Assembly (NCBI GenBank): GCA_016721085.1
Contig: JADKJI010000040.1
Span: forward strand, 1-31,637
DNA: 31,637 nucleotides
From: Chitinophagaceae bacterium
GTDB lineage: Bacteria; Bacteroidota; Bacteroidia; Chitinophagales; Chitinophagaceae
Direction of reading: 5' to 3'
Within the stretch, counting starts at the first letter, position 1; each line of letters begins with the position of its first letter. Positions 12,632 through 22,717 of this stretch are shown piece after piece. The position numbers and the translations under genes were made by a program. A model generated the notes under the pieces. That model did not search any database, had not been told where the DNA came from, and saw only the letters and a list, made by a program, of their open reading frames with translations.

Positions 12632-13870
12632 CTATTGCCCACTTCCAAGAAAAACAGTACGTATTGTTTTGACTGTCAATAAAGTCTTTTCAAGGACCAG
12701 TTGTCTATGTACTGCAGATCCATTTTCATCCAATCTTCAAATGAGATGCTATTTCTTTTGGCATGGTCTGCCAAATGCAGGTTATTCCAGGTCTCATTGA
12801 CAATCTTCTCAATTGCCAGGGTTTATATTGCTTTACTTCACTCATGATAGGTGGTCTGGGACCGACAAGTGACATATCGCCTTTGAGCACATTGAAGAAT
12901 TGAGGCAATTCATCCAGACTGGTTTTTCTAAGATACTTGCCAATTCTGGTAATTCTTGGATCATTTTTAATCTTGAATACTGGTCCGCTCATTTCATTCT
13001 GGTCCATAATCTTCATCTGCATCTTTTCAGCATCCTCCATCATCGTTCTGAACTTATAGATATAAAATTCACGACCATGCAGACCAACCCTTTTCTGTTT
13101 AAATATGATTGGTCCTTTTGATGTAGTTTTAATTAAGATTGCAATAATTGCAAGCAGAGGCATCCAAAGTATTATGACAGCACAGGAGATTATGAAATCA
13201 AGCATATACTTCCAGCTTAATGCATATTGATTTGATGGTGTATTTTTATAGGTTATGAAGGGAACCCCATCAAAATGATTAAGTTCAGGTTTAGCTGATG
13301 AATATGACAATAGTTGTGAATGCAGGCGAAAAGCTACACCAACTTCTTCACAGGCGTGAATTATGTTTTGTACTTCATCTTCTATGATGTTTGATTTGCA
13401 ATAAAAAACTTCATCAACGATTTCAGATTTGATTATATTCGAAAGGTTGTTAGGTTGTGTCCTTTCTTTCTTTGATGCATATAGTGTTGATTAGCATAAT
13501 ATAAGATGCAAATAATGTTGATTGATTAAAAATAGAAAAGAGAATAATAACTTCTCTAGAAATATTGAAAGGTTGAAAAGATTAGTCAACGCAAAAAAAA
13601 TTCCTACTCCTATAACAGTAAACATTACACTTTGCTTGAATAAGATTGCATAGTGATTAACTTGGTAAATTTTTAGGAGGCTAGTTCTCGACAATCCAAA
13701 GAACCAAATTGGAAGAAGGATAAGAAGGAGGGCAAGATATTCAGAGGAATATGCTATTCTCGGAAAAAATATCGTACAAGATTAAAGGCACTAATGAAAG
13801 TAATAACAGTAAGGGCTATCGTGTAGATCCCAAACATTGAGGATTTAATACGTTCATCTTCCCGGATCAT
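12632..13870 (-). CDS. Polyprenyl-phosphate sugar phosphotransferase (exopolysaccharide priming), internally deleted and frame-broken
   Basis: Membrane enzyme expected to transfer a sugar-1-phosphate from a nucleotide sugar to undecaprenyl phosphate, the first step of surface polysaccharide assembly. The N-terminus (start ATG 13870, MIREDERIKSS) has several hydrophobic helices. The catalytic bacterial sugar transferase domain starts near 13260 with a membrane segment and contains FKQKRVGLHGREFYIYKFRT, TSLDELPQFFNVLKGDMSLV and GPRPP, then RPGITCIWQ. The tail, in shifted frames, contains ISFEDWMKMDLQYIDNWSLK and ends at the stop 12632-12634. Frame breaks lie near 12690, 12760, 13460 and 13760. 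The part of the family's nucleotide-binding-like middle domain that normally follows RKKGHN is absent: the sequence jumps to LSNIIKSEIVDEVFYC, leaving the product about 60 residues short of the usual 460-470. The family assignment is firm; sugar specificity is unknown. Confidence 0.85.
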
Positions 13871-14342
<472 letters not shown>

Positions 14343-14384
14343 GGATTTCATACCGCTCTTTTTTATTTTGTAAGCATATTTACT

Positions 14385-14457
14385 GCCACTTTAGCTCAGT
14401 TGGTAGAGCAGCGCATTCGTAATGCGCGGGTCGGGGGTTCGAGTCCCCTGAGTGGCT
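14385..14457 (+). tRNA. tRNA-Thr(CGT)
   Basis: Acceptor GCCACTT pairs with GAGTGGC (one G-T pair). The anticodon stem GCGCA/TGCGC encloses TTCGTAA, giving anticodon CGT. The D arm TTAGCTCAGTTGGTAGAGC and T arm GGGGGTTCGAGTCCCC are canonical. CCA is not encoded. It lies 42 bases after tRNA-Pro and is probably co-transcribed with it. Confidence 0.97.
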
Positions 14458-14517
14458 CGACTCTTTTCTTTCTCCTATTGGGTTTCATACCTGAAAACTA
14501 AATATTTTACAGTTGCT

Positions 14518-14548
14518 ATTGCTTTTTGCTTGTTTCTGGTTATCTTTG
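14518..14548 (+). promoter_or_regulatory. Bacteroidota-type promoter of the response regulator
   Basis: TATCTTTG at 14541-14548 matches TAnnTTTG exactly; ATTG at 14518-14521 is a possible -33 element with a 19-base spacer. It predicts a leader of about 40 nt before ATG 14595. Confidence 0.55.
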
Positions 14549-14594
14549 AGACTATAATTCAAATATTAAATACATTTTATTAAAATCTAATGTC

Positions 14595-15156
14595 ATGGAG
14601 AGGTTTAATGCAATTGTTATTGATGATGAGACCAGTATCAGGCACAACATTGTCAATCTCATAAGAAATCATTGTCCGCAGATAGATGTGGTTGGATCAG
14701 CCGGAAATGCTGAAGAGGGGCGTCGGCTCATAAAAAAGTATTCTGTAGATTTTATCTTTCTGGACATTATGATGCCCAATGAAGATGGTTTTCAGTTTTT
14801 GGAAACCATTAAGAAAGATGATTATGGCTTGATTTTTATTACAGCCTATAATGAGCATGCTTTCGGGCATTAAAAGCAAAATGCAATAGAATACTTGTTA
14901 AAACCCATCAGCCCATTTGATCTTATTTCCGCTGTCAATAAAGCAATAGCTTGGGGAATTTGAGAAAATAATCGACAATGATTCGTTTTTCAGAATTCAT
15001 AAGTCTTTATTGATGAATGTGAATTATCTAAATGGTTTTTCCAGTTATGAAGGCTTCTTTGCCGTGCTAAAGGATGGAACACGTTTAAGTATATCTCGAA
15101 GAAAGTTTATGGATTTCCGTTCCTGGGTTAAAGGTTATTCTTTTTCTCTTGATTAG
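14595..15156 (+). CDS. LytTR-family response regulator, DNA-binding domain missing its first half
   Basis: Cytoplasmic transcription factor of a two-component system. The receiver domain is clear: acidic pocket IVIDDE (residues 8-12), phosphoacceptor Asp57 in FIFLDIMMPNEDG, Thr in FITAYNEHAF, then KxxAIEYLLKP. A one-base loss and one-base gain near 14868-14880 create a false TAA at 14872-14874; the frame is restored downstream. After the receiver (AVNKAIAW) the sequence reaches a stop and jumps to EKIIDNDSFFRIHKSLLMNV and GTRLSISRRK, the second half of a LytTR domain, ending at TAG 15154-15156. About 70-80 residues of linker and the first strands of LytTR are absent. It overlaps the kinase start by 8 bases, so the pair forms an operon. 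Whether the deletion is biological or an assembly error cannot be told from the sequence. Confidence 0.85.
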
Positions 15157-18100
15157 ATACTCGATCATATTATTCATTTTGATGACGCTGAGTTCGTTTA
15201 TTCGGATTTCAGCGCAGAATCCCTATATCCGCCATTATACAATGAGCGAGGGTTTGCCATCAAATACCGTATATCAGATATATCAGGATAGTCATAAGTT
15301 TCTATGGTTTACTACTGATGCTGGTGTATCCAGGTATGATGGCACCAATTTTAAAATTTTAGCAAGAGGGATGGCCTTAGTAGTAATGATATAGTAAGAA
15401 TAAAGGAGGATTCATTTGGGAGAATATGGTTTTCTGCAATCAATGGAGCCTTGAATTTTTATTTAAATGGAGTTATTCATAATGAAAAAAATACTTCTTT
15501 TTTAAAAACGCTAAAGAGTAATGATTTTTATATTGATTTTTTTCAAGATAAGGATGAGAAGATATATTTTTATAACCGTTTCGGTGAGGTATGTTTATTG
15601 GATACCGCTAATAAAGTGACAAAATATAATGTTGGGCAATTGAATGGAAACTCGCCTGAGAATTGGACTTTTTGCTTGTATATGTATATTCATCACTTAA
15701 ATAAATCCACGACTGGTGAATTTTTGTTTTGGACTAGTTGTGGCATCTTTAAGATGAAAACATTAAATGGAGAGCGGACCGCGATAGATAGTACTACTGG
15801 TGTTTATGGTGTTTTTCAAAGTCTAGATAATAACCTTTATGTAAACTCTATAAATTATGGTTTGATAAAGTATAGTAATAAATTTGGAAAACTTCAGCTG
15901 CCACTTCCTTTCGACCATTTAAAAGTAAAAACAATTGTTGAGGATACTGAAAAGAATATATGGATTGCAGCATTTGATAAGGGAGTGTATTGTTTGAGAG
16001 ATGGTAAAATCATTAGGCATTTTAATATTGAAAAAGCCTTAGGTATAATTCAAGATAATGAAAATAATATTTGGGTTAGTTCAATGGTTGATGGGCTGTA
16101 TTTGATTAATCATGATATTTTGAACCAAGTTCACTATTCAGGTGATAATATCAGAAGTGAAGTTGTTTCCATGTACAAGGGGTATAATAATGGCATTTGG
16201 TGCTCCTTTGGTGACAAGATTTGCTTATTTAAAGGAGGGTCTTTTAAAGAGCTTATATTGAATCTGCCACATAAGTATTACGATATAATATTGCAAATAG
16301 ACAAAAATAGCCTTTATATTGGAGAACGAAGTAATAAGTTATTTATTTTAAAAGATTTATGTTATTCTCAGGATGAACAAAGCATTTTTTTCAGAAATTC
16401 ATCAAAATACCCTTTCAATGTAAAAAAAATAATTTTGGATCACAAAAATCGATTACTCTATACGTATGATCAATCAATGATAACAAAATCCTCTCTGCTA
16501 GATCCAATTTTGCCAACTGAAAGGATATACATCGGTGAACGAATCAATAACATTCTAGTCAACAATGAAAATAAATTAATTGTCAATGCTGCAAATAACT
16601 ATTGGATTAGCTTTGGGAAAAAGTATGAATATTCTAGACTGAAAGAGTTTCGCGGCTCTATTTTTCAAGATTATTTCCCTTTAAGTGATAGTAAAGGAGA
16701 ACTTATTGATATTGATGGAGATAGTATTTTTTATTTAAATAAGAATACTAGCATTAATCTGACGAAACTTTTTGATCCTCCAGTGGTTTCTGTTATAAGA
16801 AAAATTATTGTAAATAGGTCAGTATTATATTTCAGTTCGCAATCAACAGTCTATTATTGTTTCCTCCCTTCAAAGATTAGAACTGATAATAAATTAGACT
16901 TGCGGGCATTTAATGTTTCTTTTAGGAAAATTAATGATTTCTTAATTGATAATGATTCTCTTTTTATTGCATCTAGTGATGGTCTTACTATAATTCCTTT
17001 AGATTCTATTAATTTATATGCTACTCCTCCTCCTAAACCTTATGTTAAGGCAATAGTTGTCAATGGTATAAATTTGGAAAATATGGATTCGGCCATAATT
17101 GTAACTGGTAAAAATAAAATAGTATTAACATTCGGATGCATTAGCTATTTATCAAAAGAAATATCATACTCATACACCTTAGAGGGTCTCGATAATATTT
17201 GGTTATATAGTTCCGGGATCGAGACAAGCATTTTATATCAAAACCTCCCTGCTGGGAATTATCTATTTAAGCTTAAAGTACGAAGAGCAAACTCAAACTG
17301 GAGCGACCCAATTATCTTGCGTGTCACAATTAAACCAATGTTTTATGAAACTCCCGTATTCTGGTACATGGTCTTTGTTGTATTAGCATTGACTACAATA
17401 TTGAGTTTGAAACGATTCAAATACCTGCAGATGAAGAAACTGGAGGTTAATAATAAGTTGATCATTTTGGAGCAAAGGGCTTTGCACTTTATGATGAATC
17501 CACATTTTGTGTTTAACTCCTTGAGTTCTGTTCAGAATTTTTTATTGAAGGGAAGGGTAAAACCTGCAATTTCATATCTCTCACAGTTTGCCAGACTAGT
17601 TCGTCAAAATCTTATTGCAGTGAATAAAACTTATATAAGTATGGACGACGAATTGGAAAGACTGCGGAATTATCTCGACATAGAAAAGATTCGTATGGAG
17701 GACGGATTCGAATACTCAATCACATTGAGTCCTGAATTTGATGAAGATGTGTTTTACATTCCAAGCATGCTTATTCAACCTTTTGTGGAAAACTCTATTT
17801 TGCACGGATTATCTGCTACTGTAACTGGAGGAATAATCAACATAGCTATAGAAATAATTGATGATAAGATACTCTTGTTCACTATTGAAGATAATGGAAT
17901 TGGAATTGTTAACAGCAGCAAAAACCGACTAAAGAGGGCGGAGGTCATCTGCACCTTGGAATGCAAATGACAAAAGAAAGACTTAGACTTTCAATGAAAA
18001 AAATGAAATTAAATGCCCGCCTGGAGTATAGTACGCTTCAACCTAATCCAGCATCCCCTAATACAAGGATTAAAGTATATTTACCATATTCTTTATCTAA

Positions 18101-18191
18101 ACAACATACTGATTTTCAATCAAGCTATGATGTCGTAATACAACCAAACCCGGATGCCGTTATCGAAAAAGAAAACAAAGGACTTTCTTAA
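15149..18191 (+). CDS. Beta-propeller/YYY sensor histidine kinase (LytS-like partner kinase)
   Basis: Inner-membrane sensor kinase that presumably phosphorylates the upstream LytTR regulator. TTG start at 15149; the signal peptide MIRYSIILFILMTLSSF is followed by a periplasmic two-component-regulator propeller, whose first blade contains MSEGLPSNTVYQIYQDS and FLWFTTDAGVSRYDG. The YYY domain (YSYTLEGLDNIWLYS, LPAGNYLFKLKVR) precedes one membrane helix (VFWYMVFVVLALTTILSL). The kinase core is of the His_kinase (LytS/YehU) type: phosphorylated His in LHFMMNPHFVFNSLSSVQNF and N-box IPSMLIQPFVENSILHGL, then DNGIGI. Frame breaks lie near 15370 and 17930; the intact protein would be about 1010 residues and end at 18191. 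It is not a hybrid kinase, as the receiver is on the separate upstream protein. The ligand is unknown; such propellers often sense glycans in this phylum. Confidence 0.9.
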
Positions 18192-18200
18192 CTCTTAGGA

Positions 18201-18251
18201 TCCGTTAATTAAAAAAAACTTCGCGTTCATCATCAAATGTATACCGTTAGT
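18201..18251 (+). promoter_or_regulatory. Triple LytTR-type direct repeat, copy 1
   Basis: Three nine-base elements at exact 21-bp steps: TCCGTTAAT (18201), CGCGTTCAT (18222) and ACCGTTAGT (18243). The first and third match the published LytTR consensus [TA][AC][CA]GTTN[AG][TG] at all positions; the middle one misses the first two. The array starts 10 bp after the kinase stop and lies 34 bp upstream of a -7-like TAATTTTA (18285-18292). Confidence 0.6.
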
Positions 18252-18299
18252 TAAATGGTCAAGCATTCAATAGTCCTGTTTTATTAATTTTATCAAATC

Positions 18300-18473
18300 T
18301 AATTACAGCGCTTTATTAGATTCCCAATTTTGCATATCGTTCTTTTCATTACGTGAGGAAGAATTTTTTGAAGTGAGGAAGTTTTTTTTTGCGGTCACCG
18401 CTGATCAGGGTGACAAGCACATCCTGTTTTTCATATTACAGCTATTCTAACTTAGGGGATAGCTGTTTTATTT
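18300..18473 (+). ncRNA. Candidate LytTR-controlled small RNA, copy 1
   Basis: Predicted transcript of about 175 nt, from roughly 8 bases past the -7-like element to the T-tract of the terminator. There is no convincing ORF. The region contains a hairpin GTCACC/GGTGAC (18394-18399 with 18409-18414), a linker with ATCCTGTTTTTCATATT, and a terminator hairpin. A direct repeat GTGAGGAAG occurs at 18353 and 18373. The layout matches copy 2 to within a few bases. The transcript boundaries are inferred. Confidence 0.45.
18438..18473 (+). terminator. Intrinsic terminator of small RNA copy 1
   Basis: Stem ACAGCTAT (18438-18445) pairs with ATAGCTGT (18459-18466), extended by wobble and C-G pairs, and is followed by TTTTATTT. 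Confidence 0.75.
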
Positions 18474-18524
18474 GCCGTTAGATAAAAAAAACATACACTT
18501 CATCATTAAAAACCTACCGTTCGT
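18474..18524 (+). promoter_or_regulatory. Triple LytTR-type direct repeat, copy 2
   Basis: Elements at exact 21-bp steps: GCCGTTAGA (18474), ACACTTCAT (18495) and ACCGTTCGT (18516). The third matches the LytTR consensus fully; the second has one mismatch (G to C) and the first has two. The array begins right at the end of terminator 1 and sits 32 bp upstream of a -7-like TACTTTTA (18557-18564). Confidence 0.58.
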
Positions 18525-18571
18525 TAAATGGTTAAGTTTTTTGAAAAAAGATCATTTACTTTTATCATGGC

Positions 18572-18752
18572 CAAATAAAGAAAGTATACTGGTCCTTTTG
18601 TTATCAACTAAAATATTGAGATTCTTTCTATGAATTATTTTTTATCTCTTCCAAATCGTTTTAAGTTTATCAACTCCCCACCAGATTGATAAATCTATCC
18701 TACTTTTCATATTGCGGCTATCTGACTTCGACAGGTAGCCGCTTTGTTTTTT
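18572..18752 (+). ncRNA. Candidate LytTR-controlled small RNA, copy 2
   Basis: Predicted transcript of about 180 nt. An 8-bp hairpin TTTATCAA/TTGATAAA (18666-18673 with 18686-18693) presents a C-rich 12-base loop containing CTCCCCACC. It is followed by a linker with ATCCTACTTTTCATATT and a strong terminator. The distance from the -7 element to the hairpin is 109 bp in both copies. No convincing ORF. Confidence 0.45.
18714..18752 (+). terminator. Intrinsic terminator of small RNA copy 2
   Basis: An 11-bp stem (18714-18724 with 18732-18742, one G-T pair, 7-base loop) is followed by TTTGTTTTTT. Compared with terminator 1, two A-T pairs are replaced by G-C pairs on both arms, i.e. compensatory change. 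Confidence 0.85.
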
Positions 18753-18769
18753 GCACTTTGACACAAAGA

Positions 18770-18802
18770 GTTCGATTCTTCATAATTCAAGTTGTACATT
18801 TG
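18770..18802 (+). promoter_or_regulatory. Promoter of meaB
   Basis: TACATTTG at 18795-18802 matches the -7 consensus TAnnTTTG exactly, with TTCG at 18770-18773 as a -33 element 21 bases upstream. The predicted leader before ATG 18822 is about 13 nt. Confidence 0.6.
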
Positions 18803-18821
18803 CAATATAGCTCTCTAGTTA

Positions 18822-19911
18822 ATGGACCAAGAATCAAATACCAATCACGGATCAGCATTAAAGGTTAATAAAGGAATAAATCAGCCAAACCCTATTAATC
18901 CACCTGCTGTTAAAACAATAAGGGACTCTGTTTCTCGAAATATAGTGCCCGAAGATCTTTGTAGGTTTGATGGACAGCAATAAAACCTATTTGAGCAAAG
19001 CAATTACTTTAATTGAAAGTACACTTGCCAGTCATCAGCAACCTGCTCAGGAACTGATAATGAGATGCCTGCCATTTTCTGGAAAATCTATCAGAATTGG
19101 TATTTCAGGATCGCCGGGAGTAGGTAAAAGTACCTTTATCGAATCATTTGGTAAATTCCTGTTTGGCAAAAATTATAAGATAGCTGTCCTGGCCATTGAT
19201 CCGAGCAGCAACAGATCGAAAGGAAGCATCCTTGGCGATAAAACCAGAATGGAGGAGCTTTCATCTCTTCAAAATGTCTTCATCAGACCATCTCCCTCTT
19301 CTGGTACCTTGGGTGGAGTTGCTCGAAAAACAAGAGAGGCTATAATCCTTTGTGAAGCAGCTGGTTTTGATCTCATAATTGTAGAAACCGTTGGAGTTGG
19401 ACAGAGCGAAACAGCTGTACATTCTCTGGTTGACTTCTTCCTGTTGCTTCTTTTGCCGGGCGCAGGTGATGAACTTCAAGGTATAAAACGGGGAATAATG
19501 GAAATGGCTGATGCCATCCTGATCAATAAAGCAGATGGCGAAAATATTGCCAAAGCTCAAATTGCTCTTGCTGAAATAAGAAATGCTCTTCATTTCTTCA
19601 GACTGAAAGATTCTGAATGGTCACCAGTCGCTGAATTATGTTCAGCCAAAGATAGTACTGGCATCCCCGAAATTTGGGATGTCGTTTGCAGATATATTGA
19701 TCAGTCGAAAAGTACAGGTTATTTCGAAAAGAGAAGGATAGAGCAATATATGCAGACACTTTATAAATCAATTGAAGAGGCTTTGATGACAAATTTTCTC
19801 CATTCTCCTGGAATTTCTGATGGACTGAATCAAATGGAAGCTCGCATTAAGGCTGGTGAGATTAGTTCTTATCAAGCTGCAAATGAACTTTTAAAGCTAT
19901 ATTCGAAATAA
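18822..19911 (+). CDS. meaB: Methylmalonyl-CoA mutase-associated GTPase MeaB (ArgK family)
   Basis: G3E-family GTPase chaperone that gates cofactor loading and protects B12-dependent methylmalonyl-CoA mutase in the cytoplasm. P-loop GISGSPGVGKST, then AVLAIDPSSNRSKGSILGDK, base switch VETVGVGQSE and guanine-specificity motif NKAD are all present. The body (18967-19911) is 314 residues. The preceding peptide from ATG 18822 (MDQESNTNHGSALKVNKG) is the N-terminal extension usual in Bacteroidota MeaB, separated by a one-base frame break near 18962. I therefore join the two into one gene of about 360 residues, close to family length. It has its own promoter just after the small-RNA unit. No mutase genes lie within the window. 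Confidence 0.93.
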
Positions 19912-20021
19912 AAGGCAGCCCAATATTCTGCTAATCAGCTTATATCGTTCTGATAATTCCAATACGTATTGAACTTGAAGATGCTATTCCTATTAGTATT
20001 AAGCATAAGTATTGTTAATTG

Positions 20022-20050
20022 TTGAACAATTCCAAAAGTTTCTAATTTTG
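20022..20050 (+). promoter_or_regulatory. Promoter of glutamine synthetase gene
   Basis: TAATTTTG at 20043-20050 matches TAnnTTTG, with TTG at 20022-20024 about 18 bases upstream. The leader is only about 12 nt if ATG 20069 is used. Confidence 0.5.
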
Positions 20051-20068
20051 CCGCACTAATGCAGGAAT

Positions 20069-21585
20069 ATGAAGAACTCTTTTGGCAACGATCTTACAGA
20101 AATGAACCCTAATTCACTGGTGCAGTATTTGAATAAACCCAGTGAGTCATTTACTAAATCAGATCTGATCAGATATATTGATGATCACAATATATCCCTG
20201 ATCAATTTTAGGTATACAGGTGGGGATGGAAGACTCAAGACCTTGAACTTCGTTATTAATAGCAAAGAGCATCTTGATAGTATCCTCACTACAGGTGAGA
20301 GGGTAGATGGTTCTTCACTGTTCCCTTTCATTAAAGCCGGGAGTAGTGATTTATATGTTATACCAAAGTACAGGACTGCTTTTCTGAATCCCTTTTCACA
20401 AATCCCTGCACTTGATATTCTTTGTTCATACTACGATAAGGATGGAAATCCTCTGCAGAGTTCACCGATATATACTCAGGAAGTCTCATGAAGCATTGAA
20501 AGAACATACCGGCTTCTCATTTTGAGGTTATGGGCGAACTTGAGTATTATATTATCAGTCCCTCCCAGGAATTGTTCCAGGCTGTCGACCAGAAGGGATA
20601 TCACGAGGCTTTCCCATTTGCCAAATGGGAACAACTCAGGTCTGAAGCTATGCTTGCAATTGCCCAGACTGGTGGAAAAATAAAATATGGACATTCGGAA
20701 GTCGGGAATTTTACCGCTTCAGGAATGGAGTATGAGCAAAATGAAATTGAATTTCTACCGGTAAATCTTGAGGATTCTGCTGATCAACTTGTAATATCTA
20801 AATGGATTCTCAGAACATTGGCCTATAAATATGGTGTAACAGTAACTTTTGCCCCCAAAATTACCGTAGGTAAGGCAGGTAGTGGACTGCATATTCATAC
20901 AAGGCTTGTTAAGGATGGGAAAAACGCCATGGTTGAAAATGGAGCACTTAGTGAGATAGCGAAAAAAGCAATCGCAGGTTATCTTGATCTTGCACCTTCT
21001 TTAACTGCATTTGGAAATACCAATCCAACTTCCTACTTCAGACTGGTACCCCATCAGGAAGCTCCGACAAATATTTGCTGGGGTGATAGAAGCAGATCTG
21101 TCCTGGTTAGGGTCCCTTTAGGCTGGTCAGGTAAGAATTCTATGATTTATCATGCTAATCCTAATGAGAAAGTTGAAAATCAGGATTTTAGCAGTAAACA
21201 AACAGTTGAGTTTCGTTGTCCCGATGGTTCAGCTGATATATATCTTTTGCTGGCAGGACTTACAGTTGCTGCCAGACATGGATTGGAGATGAGTGACGCA
21301 CTTGAATACGCCCGGAAAACCTATGTTGATGTTAATATTTTTGATGAGGAGCACCAGGAAAGAGTAAAACAATTAAGTCAGTTGCCTGTTTCATGCTGGG
21401 AATCTGCTGAAAAATTACTTGAACAGTCCTCTATATACAATAAGTATAATGTTTTCCCAAAATCTGTTATTGAGGGTGTTGCGGCTAAACTCAAACAGTA
21501 CGATGATCAGGGATTAAGAGAAAAGCTTGAAACAGATCGTTCTAAACTTCAGGATATTGTTAATACGTACCTTCACTGCGGATAA
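20069..21585 (+). CDS. Glutamine synthetase family protein (type I fold)
   Basis: Expected to ligate ammonia to glutamate with ATP, assimilating nitrogen in the cytoplasm. The N-terminal beta-grasp domain (NFRYTGGDGRLKTLNFVI, ERVDGSSLFPF) is in the first frame to about 20475. The catalytic domain follows in a second frame with ELEYYI, EYEQNEIEF, GSGLHIHTRL, NPTSYFRLVPHQEAPT, WGDRSRSVLVRVP and VEFRCPDGSADIYLLLAGL. A single base loss near 20475 explains the break; the joined protein is about 505 residues. The adenylylation loop of enterobacterial GlnA is not recognisable. It is an odd GSI-like member rather than the long GSIII common in this phylum, so it could be a paralogue with another amine substrate. 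Confidence 0.87.
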
Positions 21586-21746
21586 GCTGTTTGACTTTAG
21601 ATTGATTTTCATCATTGCTTAAATTCTAATACCGGGATAGGGAATTTTTAGCGCATTCGCGTTCCATCTGCATTTATATAATTCCATTAATCTAGCCCAT
21701 TATCAGAGCACCTGGCATTAATAGTTCTATTCAAGCCCATTCAGCA

Positions 21747-22597
21747 ATGATTGGCGCTACTATACTGTTTGGTGTGAATTATTGGGTTGCCAAGGTTTGA
21801 TGCCGGATTATCTTAGCCCTTTCCAAATCATTTTCATCAGAATAGCCGGGGCTGGCCTTATATTCTGGCTTTTCGACTTGCTTAACCCAAATCATCGTGC
21901 CATTCCTCCCGTGAAAATACTGATAAAGCTATTTTTACTTGCCTTGCTTGGAATAGCACTGAACCAGACTCTCTTTTTTATCGGATTGAACCTGACCTCA
22001 CCGGTAGATACATCGATTATTAATTCAACAAACCCTCTATTGGTCTTGTTGATTTCATTGCTTATTACGAAGTCCCTGCCATCTAAATATCAGATTCTTG
22101 GTATAATATCAGGAATGATAGGAGCTATAATCTTAATTGCTCCGGATAATTACTTGTCTCATTCTTCATCTATCACTGCAGGTAATTGGTTCATACTTGC
22201 CAATACCATCTGCTGGAGTTTATACCTTGTTTTAGGTAAAACTATGATGTCCCAATATGGGACAATGTATGTGATGAAGTGGATTTTCCTTTTTGGATTT
22301 GTACTAATCTCCCCATTTACAATTGATGATTTTTTGTCAATTGATATTTCTTCTTTTAGCACTAAGGCGTGGTTTAGTCTTATATATGTTGTGATAGGGA
22401 CTACCTTTCTTGCCTACATGCTAATAACTATTGGGCTAAAAAGCATGCCACCACAATTGGTTGCAGTATACACCAACTTGCAGCCAGTTATTGTGGTGTT
22501 AATTGGTTTTACAATCACAAATGAAGGAGCAGGTGTTGATAAATTGTTTGCTATGCTAATGGTAATTTTGGGAATCTTTCTAGTAAGCAGGAGGTGA
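21747..22597 (+). CDS. EamA/DMT-family transporter
   Basis: Inner-membrane protein of the drug/metabolite transporter superfamily with about ten hydrophobic helices in two homologous halves; the C-terminal EamA half contains PPQLVAVYTNLQPVIVVLIG. Substrate not predictable. The N-terminus from ATG 21747 (MIGATILFGVNYWVAK) lies in another frame from the long ORF at 21782-22597; a one-base break near 21797 joins them (VNYWVAK then GLMPDYLSPFQIIFIRIAG). The joined length of about 285 residues is normal for the family. It converges on the ferredoxin gene with a shared terminator between them. Confidence 0.86.
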
Positions 22598-22659
22598 TTG
22601 GCATTCATTGTGCCATTGCTGAATCCAACTGATAACTGAAATATAAAAATTAATAAAAG

Positions 22660-22692
22660 AAAAAGGCCTCGTCATATCGACAAGGCCTTTAT
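22660..22692. terminator. Bidirectional terminator between EamA and ferredoxin genes
   Basis: AAAGGCCT.GTC pairs with GAC.AGGCCTTT around an ATAT loop with one internal mismatch, flanked by A-rich and T-rich tracts, so it can work on both strands of the convergent pair. Confidence 0.75.
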
Positions 22693-22717
22693 CTTCTGCA
22701 AAGTCCTGTGAGGCTAA

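Larger units (their letters stand above)
18192..18760. repeat. Tandem duplication of a regulatory/non-coding unit, about 272 bp
   Basis: Corresponding landmarks recur at a constant offset: LytTR third site 273 bp, -7 element 272 bp, first hairpin 272 bp, terminator 276 bp. Primary sequence is conserved at the LytTR sites (shared GTTAAATGGT.AAG) and at the pre-terminator linker, and has diverged elsewhere. Confidence 0.65.

Noticed and set aside
18373..18450. Short GTG-start ORF of about 25 codons in small RNA copy 1 (begins VRKFFFAV)
   Set aside because: It has no counterpart in copy 2, runs into the terminator stem and has no clear leader. The conserved features of the unit are structural, so coding is not supported.
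18686..18868. 60-codon plus-strand ORF across the second terminator
   Set aside because: It spans an intrinsic terminator and the meaB promoter and start region; composition is not protein-like.
19261..19593. 110-codon minus-strand ORF within meaB
   Set aside because: Antisense to an unmistakable MeaB coding region with intact GTPase motifs.
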